Assembly (NCBI GenBank): GCA_021324855.1
Contig: JAJPIG010000015.1
Location: forward strand, 186,001 to 250,000
DNA: 64,000 nt
DNA from: Pseudomonadota bacterium
Lineage (GTDB): Bacteria > Desulfobacterota > Binatia > Binatales > Binataceae
Direction: 5' to 3'
Positions 25,029 through 34,290 of this stretch are shown here, one piece after another (position 1 is the first letter of the stretch; every line of letters begins with the position of its first letter). The position numbers and the translations under genes were made by a program. The notes under the pieces are model-generated. The model ran no database searches. It was not told the DNA's origin and was given only the letters and a program-made list of their open reading frames with translations.

Positions 25029-26576
25029 TCAAGCTGATTTCGCTGCGATACGTGGCGGTGGCGCTGCAAAAACGTTACGGCTGAAAGCGTCGGCTGCGCG
25101 CAAGACGGTCGCGTCTTCGGCAGTCCTTCCGCAGAGCATCATCCCGACCGGCAGGCCGCCCGCGATCGCACAAGGCACGTTGATCGCTGGCAGGCCGGTT
25201 AGGTTGAACGGGCAGGTGTTCGCGACCGCGTCGAATGCGCGCGCCACCTGTTCCTCGATACTCGCATCGGGGAACGGAATCAGAGCGGCTCGCGTCGGTG
25301 TCGTCGGCATCACGAGCAAATCATGCATCGCAAGCGCATCATCGTAGGCGGTCCTGAGTTCACGGATCAGGTTTTGCGCCTTGGCGTAATAATGGCCGTG
25401 GAATTTGCGATGGAGATAGCTGCCGGCCATCAAAATGAGTTTCACATTCGGCGGCAGATCGGCGGCGCGCGATTCGCGTCCGCGCGCGAAAGCATCAGCG
25501 AGGCTCCCGGGATATCGGCCGCGCCATCCGAGGCCCATCGCGTTGCCGTAAACGATCATCGAGGTCGCGCCTTCCAGGCAGATCGCGCTCCAGACGTTTA
25601 CGCCGTCGCGATGCCACGGAATCGAGATGGTCTCGACGCGGCATCCGAGCCGTTCGAACGCGTGCGCCGCTTCGGCCACGGCCTCATCGACCTCGGGTTC
25701 AGAAGCGCCTTCCCATCCGAAGCCTTCCTTTACGATCGCGATGCGCAACCCTTTGACGTCGCCGGTCAGCGCGCGCGTGTAAGGTTGACGCTCGATCCCG
25801 GCGCTCTGCCGCGGATCAAGACCGTCGGGTCCGGCGATAACTTCAAGCAGCAACGCGATGTCAGCGACCGTGCACGCCATTGGACCGGCGTGGTCGAGCG
25901 TGTGGTCTTGGGAGCAGATGCCCGTATACGGTACAAGTCCGTAGGTCGGTTTCAGTCCGTAGATACCTGACCAGCAACTTGGGATGCGAATCGATCCCGC
26001 CTGGTCGCCGCCGATTGCCATATCCACGGCGCCCGCGGCGACCAGCGCAGCGCATCCGGAAGATGAACCGCCCGGACTGCGCGCCGGGTCATGCGGATTT
26101 CGAACTACCCCGGAGACGCCAGTATGGCTGCCGCTAGAGAGACACAGATTTTCGCATACCGCCTTGCCGAGAATCGTGCCGCCCGCATCGAGGATGCGTG
26201 TGACAACCGTCGCGTCGGCATCGGCGATGTAGCCCTCAAGCAACCCGCTGCCGTTCGTCATCGGCACGCCCGCAACACAAATGTTGTCCTTGAGCGCGAC
26301 AGTCTTGCCGGCAAGCCGTCCGGACGGCGCACCTTTGATTTCGGTACGCCATGACCATCCGCCGAGCGGATTCTCGGACGGTTCGGGAGGGCGGCCGAGG
26401 TCACGCGGATATTTCGATGCGGACTTCGGCTCTTCGATCCGATCGAGCCGCCGATGCGATTCCAAGAGGCCTCTGGTCAGACTCGCGATGCTCTCCAACT
26501 CCCTTCCGGAGAGCGCAAAGCCCAGCCCGGTGGCGATTTCGGCGAGCTCATCAATCGTCGGCGGTTCAAATTTCAT
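25029..26576 (-). CDS. Amidase signature family enzyme
   Basis: The protein has 515 residues from ATG 26576, placed seven bases after GGAGG. The Ser-cisSer-Lys triad of amidase-signature hydrolases is present: Lys in GKTVALKDNICVAG, the cis-Ser region SPGGSSSGCAALV, and the nucleophile Ser in GGDQAGSIRIPSCW. YGLKPTYGLVPYTG follows. It lacks the typical GatA partners, and neither gatB nor gatC is nearby, so a catabolic amide hydrolase is likelier than a tRNA amidotransferase. It runs in the same direction as, and 34 bases after, the CoxL-like gene. Confidence 0.87.
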   Translation of the reverse strand: MKFEPPTIDELAEIATGLGFALSGRELESIASLTRGLLESHRRLDRIEEPKSASKYPRDLGRPPEPSENPLGGWSWRTEIKGAPSGRLAGKTVALKDNICVAGVPMTNGSGLLEGYIADADATVVTRILDAGGTILGKAVCENLCLSSGSHTGVSGVVRNPHDPARSPGGSSSGCAALVAAGAVDMAIGGDQAGSIRIPSCWSGIYGLKPTYGLVPYTGICSQDHTLDHAGPMACTVADIALLLEVIAGPDGLDPRQSAGIERQPYTRALTGDVKGLRIAIVKEGFGWEGASEPEVDEAVAEAAHAFERLGCRVETISIPWHRDGVNVWSAICLEGATSMIVYGNAMGLGWRGRYPGSLADAFARGRESRAADLPPNVKLILMAGSYLHRKFHGHYYAKAQNLIRELRTAYDDALAMHDLLVMPTTPTRAALIPFPDASIEEQVARAFDAVANTCPFNLTGLPAINVPCAIAGGLPVGMMLCGRTAEDATVLRAADAFSRNVFAAPPPRIAAKSA

Positions 26577-26610
26577 CGGCCCGCCTCCGGGTATCACAGC
26601 TTAACGAGAG

Positions 26611-28944
26611 TTACTTCTTCTTCGCATCCCGGATCGCGCGCCAGACCCGCTCGGCCTTGAGCGGCAAATCGATATTCTTGACGCCGAGCGGCCGCAACGC
26701 ATCGATAACAGCATTCACAATGCATGCATTGCCGGAGATCGCTCCAGACTCTCCGATTCCTTTTGCACCCATCGGGTTGATCGGGGTCGGCGTGACGGTG
26801 TTCGCCACCTCGAATCGCGGCAGCATCGATGCGCGCGGAATCGCATAGTCCATCAAGCTTCCGCTCACGAGCTGCCCGCTTTCGTCGTAGACGATCTCCT
26901 CGCACAGCGCCTGCCCGATTCCCTGGGCAAGCCCGCCGTGAATCTGCCCCTCGACGATCAGCGGGTTGATCACGGTGCCGCAGTCATAAACGTCCACATA
27001 GCGCAATAGTTTTACATTTCCCGTCTCGATGTCGACCTCGACCACGCCGATATTGGTGCCGAACGGCGAAGTGCAGTTGGGCGGCTCGAAAAAGGCAGTC
27101 TCATCGAGTCCGGGTTCGAGACCAGGATAAGGCTGCCTGAACTGATAGGCGGCGTCGATGACCTTCTGTAGCGGGATCGATCGGTTCGGATCGCCGCCGA
27201 AGATGATCGCGCGCTTGCCGAAGCTCATCTGTTCGGGCGGGACCTCGGTGATGAACGAAGCGATCCGCTTCATCTTGTCCTGCAGCTTGCCAATCGCCAT
27301 GCTCAGCGCGGCTCCGCCCACCGCGAGGCTGCGGCTTGCGAAGGTGCCGATCCCATACTGTACGATCGCGGTATCGCCATGGAGCACGCGTACATCTTCA
27401 ACGTCTACGCCGAGAGCATCGGCGGTGATCTGCGCGAAGGTGGTCGCGATGCCCTGGCCATGCGGCGACGAGCCGGTCACGACGGTAACCTTGCCGTCGG
27501 GCTCGATCCGGACCTTGGCGCTTTCCCATCCGCCTGCCTTGAGTCCCGGGAAGAACGATGACGGACCGACGCCCGCCATCTCTACGTAGCAGCAGATGCC
27601 GATGCCGATATAGCGTCCCTGCTTGCGCGCCTCGGCCTGTTCGGCGCGCAGCTTCTTGTAATCGGCTATCTCGAGTGCCTTGTCGAGGGACTTTTCGTAA
27701 TCGCCCGAGTCATAGACAATTCCGCTCGCGCTGGTGAACGGAAAATTTCCCTTGATGAGATTCTTGCGCCGGATTTCGGCCGGGTCCAAGCCACACTCCG
27801 CCGCCGCTTCGTCGACCAGGTGCTCGATGATCGAGACGGCCTCGGGCATTCCGGCGCCGCGGTAGGTGTCGGTGGTCATCTTGTTCGTGAAGGCCAGCTT
27901 CTGCTCGAAGGCGAGTCCCTTCAGATTGTAGACGTTAGGCAGCATCATGCCCGACAGTCCCGGCATCATCGGGGTCAGTAGATGGAGGAACGCGCCCATG
28001 TCGCCGATGAACCGCGCCTTGACGGCGAGGATCGTGCCGTCGTTCTTGATTGCGCCCTCGGCGTAGCAGACCTGGCCACGGCCATGCGTCAAGGTTGCGA
28101 GATGCTCGCGGCGCCGTTCAATCCACTTGACCGGGCGTCGAAGGTCTTTCGCCAAGTACCCCAGGATCGCTTCCTCGCGATAGATGTTCGATTTCGCGCC
28201 GAAACCGCCGCCGACTTCCGGCGCGATAACGCGCAGCATGTTCTCGGGAAAGCCGAGCATGTCCGCAAGATAGGAGCGCAACATGTGGGGAATTTGCGTT
28301 GACGACCAAACCGTAAGCTCGCCGGATGCCTCGTCAAAGCGCGCCAGCACGCCGCGCGTCTCCATCGACATCGGCATCAGCCGCTGATTGGCGAACCTGA
28401 AGCGCACGATCTTGTCAGCTTGACGAAAAAGTTCATCGACCTTGTCCGAAGGGACTTCGGCCTGCTGGGCCAAATTCGTGCCGAACTCCTCGTGAATTAT
28501 CGGTGCGCCGGGCTCGAGCGCCTTCTCGGGATCAACCACCGCATCCAGCGGTTCGTAATCGACCTCGATCAGATCAACCGCATCCTGTGCGAGGTAGGGA
28601 TCGCGCGCCACGACCACCGCGATCGGCTCGCCATTAAATCGCGCCTTCCCCAGCGCCAACACCGCGTGAAAGGGGCGGTTGGCGACCGGCCATGCGCAGG
28701 GAATCGAGCCGATCTTGCCGCGCAAATCCTCGCCGGTCAGCACCGTAACCACGCCTTCAAGATTGCGCGCCGCGCTGGTGTCGATCGATTTGATCCGGGC
28801 GTGAGCATGGGGGCTGCGAAGAAAAGCGGCGTGTAATGTCCCCGGTAAGCGGATGTCATCGACATAGCTGGCCTTGCCGGCGATCAGCTTGGGGTCTTCG
28901 CGCCGCCGGATTCGTTGACCGATAAACTTCGGAATCGCTGCCAT
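26611..28944 (-). CDS. Xanthine-oxidase-family molybdopterin hydroxylase large subunit (CoxL-like, not form I CODH)
   Basis: This 777-residue Mo-cofactor subunit has the order of the family: an N-terminal aldehyde-oxidase a/b hammerhead domain (about 15-135), then the Mo-binding domains with APEVGGGFGAKSN, GSSPHGQGIATTF, and the catalytic Glu in GAKGIGESGA. The active-site loop reads TYRGAGMPE. Genuine form I CO dehydrogenase has a Cys-containing YRCSFR loop, so this is a form II or other hydroxylase. The FAD and 2Fe-2S subunit genes that normally flank it are not in this window. It is followed by the amidase gene. The substrate is unknown. Confidence 0.88.
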   Translation of the reverse strand: MAAIPKFIGQRIRRREDPKLIAGKASYVDDIRLPGTLHAAFLRSPHAHARIKSIDTSAARNLEGVVTVLTGEDLRGKIGSIPCAWPVANRPFHAVLALGKARFNGEPIAVVVARDPYLAQDAVDLIEVDYEPLDAVVDPEKALEPGAPIIHEEFGTNLAQQAEVPSDKVDELFRQADKIVRFRFANQRLMPMSMETRGVLARFDEASGELTVWSSTQIPHMLRSYLADMLGFPENMLRVIAPEVGGGFGAKSNIYREEAILGYLAKDLRRPVKWIERRREHLATLTHGRGQVCYAEGAIKNDGTILAVKARFIGDMGAFLHLLTPMMPGLSGMMLPNVYNLKGLAFEQKLAFTNKMTTDTYRGAGMPEAVSIIEHLVDEAAAECGLDPAEIRRKNLIKGNFPFTSASGIVYDSGDYEKSLDKALEIADYKKLRAEQAEARKQGRYIGIGICCYVEMAGVGPSSFFPGLKAGGWESAKVRIEPDGKVTVVTGSSPHGQGIATTFAQITADALGVDVEDVRVLHGDTAIVQYGIGTFASRSLAVGGAALSMAIGKLQDKMKRIASFITEVPPEQMSFGKRAIIFGGDPNRSIPLQKVIDAAYQFRQPYPGLEPGLDETAFFEPPNCTSPFGTNIGVVEVDIETGNVKLLRYVDVYDCGTVINPLIVEGQIHGGLAQGIGQALCEEIVYDESGQLVSGSLMDYAIPRASMLPRFEVANTVTPTPINPMGAKGIGESGAISGNACIVNAVIDALRPLGVKNIDLPLKAERVWRAIRDAKKK

Positions 28945-29102
28945 TTCTCTTCCTCGCTGGATGTAGGGCGATCATGGAACGGCTCTGCCAAACGCCGTCG
29001 AGCGCCAGCCGACTGGCACTTTGGCAATCCCGTGCGAAATTGTCGAGACTCCGCCGGTAATGCTTTGCGGCACGCGAGGGATCGACGTAAGCTGGCTCCG
29101 GT

Positions 29103-29179
29103 GAGCCGTTAGCTCAGGCCGGTAGAGCATCTGACTTTTAATCAGGAGGTCCCGGGTTCGAGTCCCGGACGGCTCACCA
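29103..29179 (+). tRNA. tRNA-Lys (anticodon TTT), CCA encoded
   Basis: Acceptor arms GAGCCGT and ACGGCTC pair over seven bases, with discriminator A and an encoded CCA. The anticodon stem TCTGA/TCAGG-type arm closes the loop CTTTTAA, giving anticodon TTT. The T arm CCGGGTTCGAGTCCCGG is standard. It sits about 40 bases before the amidohydrolase gene. Confidence 0.97.
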
Positions 29180-29217
29180 GCGCGTTCCAGGTTGATTCTT
29201 CGTCAGGAGGGTTTGCG

Positions 29218-30711
29218 ATGGCAGCGCGATCGACCTCGGCAGAAATCCGGGCCCGCCTCGATCATCCGATCATCGACTCCGACGGGCACACGTTTGAAAT
29301 CGAAAGCGCATTTTTCGACGCGCTCCGGGAGGTCGGCGGCCCTTCGCTGGTCGAGCGCTTCGGACGCGCACTCCAGGGATCGTTCCTCGATCCCGGATGG
29401 GCGGCGCTCACCAGCGACGAGCGGCGGCGGCGATGCTTCACGCGTCCAACCTGGCGCGCGATCCCGACCCGCAACACGCGCGACTTCGCCACCGCCCTGA
29501 TGCCGCATCTGCTCTATGACCGGCTCGATGAGATGGGCCTCGACGTGTCGGTGGTCTATCCGACCATCGGGCTTATCCTGACGGAAATCGAAGACGAGGA
29601 AGCACGGCGCGGGGCATGCAGGGCGTTGAATCGGATGCGGGCCGAGATGTTCGCAGAGTTTGCCGACCGGCTGATTCCCGTCGCCACCATTCCAATGCAT
29701 ACGCCGGAGGAAGCGATCGAAGAGCTGCGCTACAGCGTGCGCACGCTCGGCTATCGCGGCGCCATGATGGCGAGCTTCGTCAGGCGACCGATCGCGGCGG
29801 CGATCGAAAAAGCCCACGAGGTTGGCCAGTACGCTTATTGGATGGACTGCTTCGGGATCGACTCGGAATACGACTATGATCCTCTATGGGCAACCTGCGT
29901 CGAACTCGGGATCGCGCCGACCTTTCATTCGCGCGGCTACGGGTGGGGCACGCGCCAGTCATTCACGAACTATACTTTCAACCACATCGGCAGTTTCGCC
30001 GCGAGCGCCGAAGCGGTGTGCAGGTCGCTCGTGATGGCGGGCGTGCCGAAGCGGTTTCCGGGCCTGACCTTCGCCTTTCTCGAAGGCGGCATCACGTGGG
30101 CGTGCGCGCTCTATGCCGATCTCATCGGGCATTTCCGCAAGCGCAACTTGGCGGCCCTCGAGAACTACAATCCGGCGCGGATCGATCGCGCGATGTTCGT
30201 CGAGCTGGCAAATCGCTATGGCGGAAAATACGCCGCTGGGCGCGCCGAGCAGGTTATCGATCGCTTCATCGCGCGCGCGATGGCCGCCGAAGATCCCGCA
30301 ATCCTCGATGAATGGGCGCCCAGCGGCATCCGCTCAGCCGAGGATATTCGCGACATCTTTCGCAAGCAGTTCTTTTTCGGCTGCGAAGGCGACGATCCGA
30401 TGAACGCGCTGGCGTTCGGCTCCCGCCTGATGCCCTTCAGCGCGCGCCTCAACGCGCTCTACGGCTCTGACATCGGCCATTGGGATGTTCCTGACATGAG
30501 CGCCGTCGGTCAGGAGGCTTTTGAATTAGCCGAAGACGGCATCATAACGGAGGACGACTTTCGCGACTTCGTGCTTATTAACCCGGTCAAACTTTGGACT
30601 GCGACCAATCGCGAATTCTTCAAGGGCACGGTCGTCGAGGATGACGTCGCGCGGCTCGGAGCGGCGACATCGCCCAACAAACCGCCGATGCATGAGCTGT
30701 CGAAAGCGTAG
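29218..30711 (+). CDS. Amidohydrolase family 2 metal-dependent hydrolase
   Basis: This 497-residue TIM-barrel protein of the amidohydrolase_2 superfamily covers hydrolases and decarboxylases such as ACMSD-like enzymes. The strand-1 metal motif is IIDSDGHTFE. A later His is in PTFHSRGYGWG, then a strand with FAFLEGGITW, and the C-terminal catalytic Asp region GSDIGHWDVPD. A ribosome site TCAGGAGGG precedes ATG 29218. It is longer than typical members (about 350-400), with an insertion around residues 290-370. It probably acts on an aromatic ring-cleavage or carboxylated intermediate, but the reaction is not determinable. Confidence 0.82.
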   Translation: MAARSTSAEIRARLDHPIIDSDGHTFEIESAFFDALREVGGPSLVERFGRALQGSFLDPGWAALTSDERRRRCFTRPTWRAIPTRNTRDFATALMPHLLYDRLDEMGLDVSVVYPTIGLILTEIEDEEARRGACRALNRMRAEMFAEFADRLIPVATIPMHTPEEAIEELRYSVRTLGYRGAMMASFVRRPIAAAIEKAHEVGQYAYWMDCFGIDSEYDYDPLWATCVELGIAPTFHSRGYGWGTRQSFTNYTFNHIGSFAASAEAVCRSLVMAGVPKRFPGLTFAFLEGGITWACALYADLIGHFRKRNLAALENYNPARIDRAMFVELANRYGGKYAAGRAEQVIDRFIARAMAAEDPAILDEWAPSGIRSAEDIRDIFRKQFFFGCEGDDPMNALAFGSRLMPFSARLNALYGSDIGHWDVPDMSAVGQEAFELAEDGIITEDDFRDFVLINPVKLWTATNREFFKGTVVEDDVARLGAATSPNKPPMHELSKA

Positions 30712-30742
30712 CGGTGGTCTACGGGCGCCCGAAACGAGGCAA

Positions 30743-30771
30743 TTGTTTTGTCGCGCGAGGCGATCTATAAG
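30743..30771 (+). promoter_or_regulatory. Sigma70-type promoter upstream of the RND permease gene
   Basis: TTGTTT at 30743-30748 and TATAAG at 30766-30771 are exactly 17 bases apart, close to the vegetative consensus. They are followed by about 150 bases of leader before the permease ATG. The leader holds no gene that I could recognise. Confidence 0.45.
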
Positions 30772-30925
30772 AGCGCGGGTATTGGGGTAGGGGACTCCGT
30801 CGATTTTGTCGCGACGCGCCGATCGCTCTGAGCAACTCCGCTTTCGATATAGACAGGTCAGCGGATGAATCCGGCTCGTTGGGATTGTCCATGGGCAGCG
30901 TCTCGCTCCGGCCCGCACCTATCAG

Positions 30926-33373
30926 ATGATGGCCGATAAAAATTTCACCGAGTCCGGCGGACCCGGGCATTTCATCCTGCGCCATCGCGCCGCGATTGGT
31001 CTCATTCTGATCGCCGTGACCGCCTTCATGGCCTACTGGGCGGCGCACGCGCGAATCGCCACGCGCTTCGAGAATTTCTTCCCGGCCGGCCATCCGGATA
31101 CGCTGCTCTATCGCGAGTTCCAGTATCGCTACGGCGGCGCGCAAACGATGGTCCTGATGCTGCGCGTCAGGCACGGCGACATTTTCAATTTAAAGACGCT
31201 CGCGAAGATCAGAGACATCAACCGGCTCGTGAATCGGCTGCCAGGTGTCAATCATAACGAGGTCTTCTCGCTCGCTTCATATCGGGTTGCATACCCCAAA
31301 TCGATTCCCGGTGCGCTGATTTTCACCTGCTTCATGTATCCGAACGTTCCGACGACCGAGGCGGAACTGCAGCGGCTCCGGAACAACGTCAAGCTTCATC
31401 GGGAGCAGGTCGCGAACGTGATCACGGGCGATGATCGGGGCGCGGTGGTCAGCGCGAGCTTCAACGAGCGGCATCTCGATTACAAGGCGCTGTTCGACGG
31501 CGTGCAGGACATCGTAAATCGCTACCGGGATGCGAACACCGACATCTACGTGGCTGGCGTACCGATCGTCACGGGATGGAGTTACTACTATCTGCCGCGC
31601 ATCGCGGTGATCTTCTGTGCGTCGGTCGCGCTGATGCTCGCGATTCTCTATTTGAGTCTCGGTGCGCGCAGCAGTTGGTGGGCGCCAATCCTGACGGGAT
31701 CGTTCTCCGCCATCTGGGGACTCGGCTTCATGAGCCTCATGGGCTACAACTTCGACCCCGTCATGCTGGTAATACCGTTCATCCTGACGGCGCGCGATCT
31801 GAGCCACGGCATTCAGTGGCAGGGACGCTACTACGACGAGCTCGATCGGCTTGGCGACAAGCTCCGCGCGTGCGTCACGACCACCAACATGATGCTTCCG
31901 CCGGGACTGCTTTCGATTCTCGCTGACATTGCGGGGATCATCTTTATTTCGCTGGGCGGTATTCCGGTGCTCAAGGAGATCGGCTTCGGGGGCGCGGTCT
32001 GGCTTGCGGGTAGCGTCACGATGGTCTTCGTATTCCAGCCGATCTTCATGAGCTACCTGCCGCGCCCGCGAATCCGCGAGCGTCGATGGACTCCGCGCAT
32101 GCCGGCCGTGCTGCATCGGCTGGTAACCTGGCTTATCAGCGTGCCGGTAACGCCCGGTGTGGTGCGCAGCACGATGCTGGCGGCGGGCGGTGCGTTCATC
32201 ATTTGGGGAGTTGTCTCAGGGCAACGGGCGCGCATCGGCTACGATGCGCCCGGCACGCCGCTCTATCGCCCGGAGGCGAAAGTCAACCAGGACATCATCG
32301 AGATCGGGAAGTATCTGCCGACCGATGAAGGGTGGGTGGTGTTGAGCACGCCGGATTATCCGAATCCGCAATCATCCATAGCGCCCGCGGTACTGCGGAT
32401 GACCGACGACATGGGGACCTACCTTACGAACCGCGGTGATGCACTCGCCGTAGTCAGCTTTGCGACGCAGATCCTGAAGCCGCTTAATAAGTTCTTTCAT
32501 AATGGCCATCCCAAATTTCAGAGCATTCCGGGTGATTCGAGAGAAGCGGGAAACCTTTGGTACGTCTTTCTCGGCGGCACCGCCCCGGGCGAGATGGAAC
32601 GCTTCTTCGCCCATTCGCCCAAGATGACCAGCGCGTGCATCAGGATCTTTCTTCGCGATCATACTTACAACCGCCTGAACCGGATCAGATCGGAGATTCA
32701 AAGCTTCATCGCCGCGCGCGTCGTGCACGATCCGGGTTTGAGCAAGGTGAAAGTAAATTATCTCGGCGGGCAGGCCGGTCTTTATCTTGCGGCGAATGAT
32801 GTTCTCTATCGTCTCGACATCATGAACATCACGTTCGTCCTGATTGTCATATTCCTCTGCTGTGCGTTTTCATTTGCCTCGCTCACCGCCGGCGCGCTCT
32901 TCATCACCTCGGCGGTAATGGCGAACTTCGGCGCATTCATCTATATGAATGCGCGCGGGATTGGCCTGACGATCGATACAGTGCCGGTCATCTCGCTGGG
33001 AATCGGACTCGGTATTGATTATGGGATCTACATAGTCGCGCGCATTCGCGACGAGGTAATCGAAGGCGCCGGCATCGAGCAGGCAATTACAACCGCGCTC
33101 GGCACGACGGGCGCCGCCGTGTTCAGCACGTTTGCGGTGATGATAGGCGGCATTCTGCCGTGGGCCTTTTCACCTTTGCTGTTCCACAACGAGATGAGCG
33201 TGCTGCTCATTTTCCTCATGGGGATGAATATGATCGCGGGTGTGTTGATTCTCCCCGCGTTTATCGCGTGGCGCCGTCCTCGCTTCATCGCGAGCCGCCT
33301 CGCGCGTTCCGACGCTGGTCCACGGGGCGGCGAGACCCGGCAAGCGGTGATGCAGGCGTCATCGAAGCGTTGA
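30926..33373 (+). CDS. RND/MMPL superfamily permease
   Basis: This is an 815-residue inner-membrane protein with two repeats of one helix, a large periplasmic loop and five helices. Helix 1 is IGLILIAVTAFMAYWAA. The second hydrophobic block spans roughly residues 225-370 and includes VMLVIPFILTARDLSHGIQ. The last block is near 630-790, with ISLGIGLGIDYGIYIVARIRDE, the usual Gly/Asp-rich helix of the transport core. Length and layout fit the RND/HpnN-like hydrophobe exporter or MMPL groups. The cargo may be a lipid or hydrophobic aromatic compound, but this is inference. The start is ATG 30926 or 30929, and the ribosome site is weak. Confidence 0.82.
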   Translation: MMADKNFTESGGPGHFILRHRAAIGLILIAVTAFMAYWAAHARIATRFENFFPAGHPDTLLYREFQYRYGGAQTMVLMLRVRHGDIFNLKTLAKIRDINRLVNRLPGVNHNEVFSLASYRVAYPKSIPGALIFTCFMYPNVPTTEAELQRLRNNVKLHREQVANVITGDDRGAVVSASFNERHLDYKALFDGVQDIVNRYRDANTDIYVAGVPIVTGWSYYYLPRIAVIFCASVALMLAILYLSLGARSSWWAPILTGSFSAIWGLGFMSLMGYNFDPVMLVIPFILTARDLSHGIQWQGRYYDELDRLGDKLRACVTTTNMMLPPGLLSILADIAGIIFISLGGIPVLKEIGFGGAVWLAGSVTMVFVFQPIFMSYLPRPRIRERRWTPRMPAVLHRLVTWLISVPVTPGVVRSTMLAAGGAFIIWGVVSGQRARIGYDAPGTPLYRPEAKVNQDIIEIGKYLPTDEGWVVLSTPDYPNPQSSIAPAVLRMTDDMGTYLTNRGDALAVVSFATQILKPLNKFFHNGHPKFQSIPGDSREAGNLWYVFLGGTAPGEMERFFAHSPKMTSACIRIFLRDHTYNRLNRIRSEIQSFIAARVVHDPGLSKVKVNYLGGQAGLYLAANDVLYRLDIMNITFVLIVIFLCCAFSFASLTAGALFITSAVMANFGAFIYMNARGIGLTIDTVPVISLGIGLGIDYGIYIVARIRDEVIEGAGIEQAITTALGTTGAAVFSTFAVMIGGILPWAFSPLLFHNEMSVLLIFLMGMNMIAGVLILPAFIAWRRPRFIASRLARSDAGPRGGETRQAVMQASSKR

Positions 33374-33379
33374 GCGAGT

Positions 33380-33688
33380 TCAGATTTCGATCAGAATGTC
33401 ATCGCCTTCAACCCGGACCGGAAAGGTGCGGAGCTTGAGTTTCGGGTTGTTGATGCAGGCCCCCGACGCCAGATCGTATTGCCACCCGTGCCACGGGCAG
33501 GTGACGATACCTCCATCGAGGAATCCGTCGCCTAGCGACGCTCCTTCATGAAGACATCGATTATCAACTGCGTGAAAGCTCCCGCCGACCTTGAAAATCG
33601 CGATGTATCTGCCGAACGCTTCAACTACCAGTCCTCTATCGGCCTCGGGGACCTCGCCGAGCGTCGCTACTTTCAGAAAGCTGCTCAT
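33380..33688 (-). CDS. Rieske-type [2Fe-2S] ferredoxin
   Basis: The protein has 102 residues from ATG 33688. The two cluster-binding boxes are intact: CLHEG (Cys-x-His) and CPWHGWQYD (Cys-x2-His), spaced as in ring-hydroxylating dioxygenase ferredoxins. The frame is open 63 codons further upstream, but that part is Arg/His-rich and not family-like. It lies downstream of the beta and alpha oxygenase subunits on the same strand and should pass electrons to them. The reductase gene is not present nearby. Confidence 0.9.
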   Translation of the reverse strand: MSSFLKVATLGEVPEADRGLVVEAFGRYIAIFKVGGSFHAVDNRCLHEGASLGDGFLDGGIVTCPWHGWQYDLASGACINNPKLKLRTFPVRVEGDDILIEI

Positions 33689-33717
33689 GGTCGTTTCGCG
33701 CTCAAAGTGCGGCGGAA

Positions 33718-34287
33718 TCAGAAAAACATGGTGAGATTTTTCGCCATCAGTACATTCTGATCGAGAATGATCTTCCGGCGCGCAAGTTTTAGGGCCCCAT
33801 CGATTCTGCGCAGCGTGTCTTGCCGGCGGCCAACCAGAAAGTCGGTCTCGGTTTCCACCCGGTTTCGATAAACGCAAAAACGGCTGCCGACGACGAGCTC
33901 ATTGGCATCAAGGGCTACGCCTGGTTCGACGAGCCGCACATTGGAAATAATATGACATATGCGTGAAGCCGGCTCTTCAGCCCAGTGGACGCCGGTCATA
34001 ATTTGGCGGACCCGCTTTGTGAGTGTCGCCTTGTCATCGTCAATCCAGGCGATGTCCTCTTCGCCCGTGATGTCGCCGCGCTCGTCACGATACGGAACAT
34101 TCTTCCGAATCGGCATCCAGTAGCGAATGTCATCGGTTAAAAGCGTCAACCACTCTTCGTAGCGGCGTTCATCGAGCAAGTCCGCCTCGTAATAGAGAAA
34201 ATCCTCGACCTCTCTGGTTAGAACGAGATGTGCAAGCGCCGAATCGATCGCGGGCCCGGTGATTAAAGTATTCTTTCCAGATGCCAT
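33718..34287 (-). CDS. Aromatic-ring-hydroxylating dioxygenase beta subunit
   Basis: This 189-residue cone-fold (SnoaL/NTF2-like) small subunit has VEDFLYYEADLLDERRYEEWL and LTDDIRYWMPIRKN near the start. These match the structural segments of naphthalene/biphenyl-type dioxygenase beta subunits. It has no cofactor residues and normally stabilises the alpha3beta3 oxygenase. It lies three bases after the alpha subunit stop and 29 bases before the ferredoxin, forming an alpha-beta-ferredoxin operon. Codon use in this stretch looks less GC-rich than the flanks. Confidence 0.9.
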   Translation of the reverse strand: MASGKNTLITGPAIDSALAHLVLTREVEDFLYYEADLLDERRYEEWLTLLTDDIRYWMPIRKNVPYRDERGDITGEEDIAWIDDDKATLTKRVRQIMTGVHWAEEPASRICHIISNVRLVEPGVALDANELVVGSRFCVYRNRVETETDFLVGRRQDTLRRIDGALKLARRKIILDQNVLMAKNLTMFF

Positions 34288-34290
34288 CGA

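Noticed and set aside
25029-26576. GatA subunit of tRNA amidotransferase
   Set aside because: No gatB or gatC nearby and catabolic neighbours; generic amidase is the safer call.
26611-28944. True aerobic CO dehydrogenase (form I CoxL)
   Set aside because: The Cys-bearing active-site loop of form I is absent; the loop here is TYRGAGMPE.
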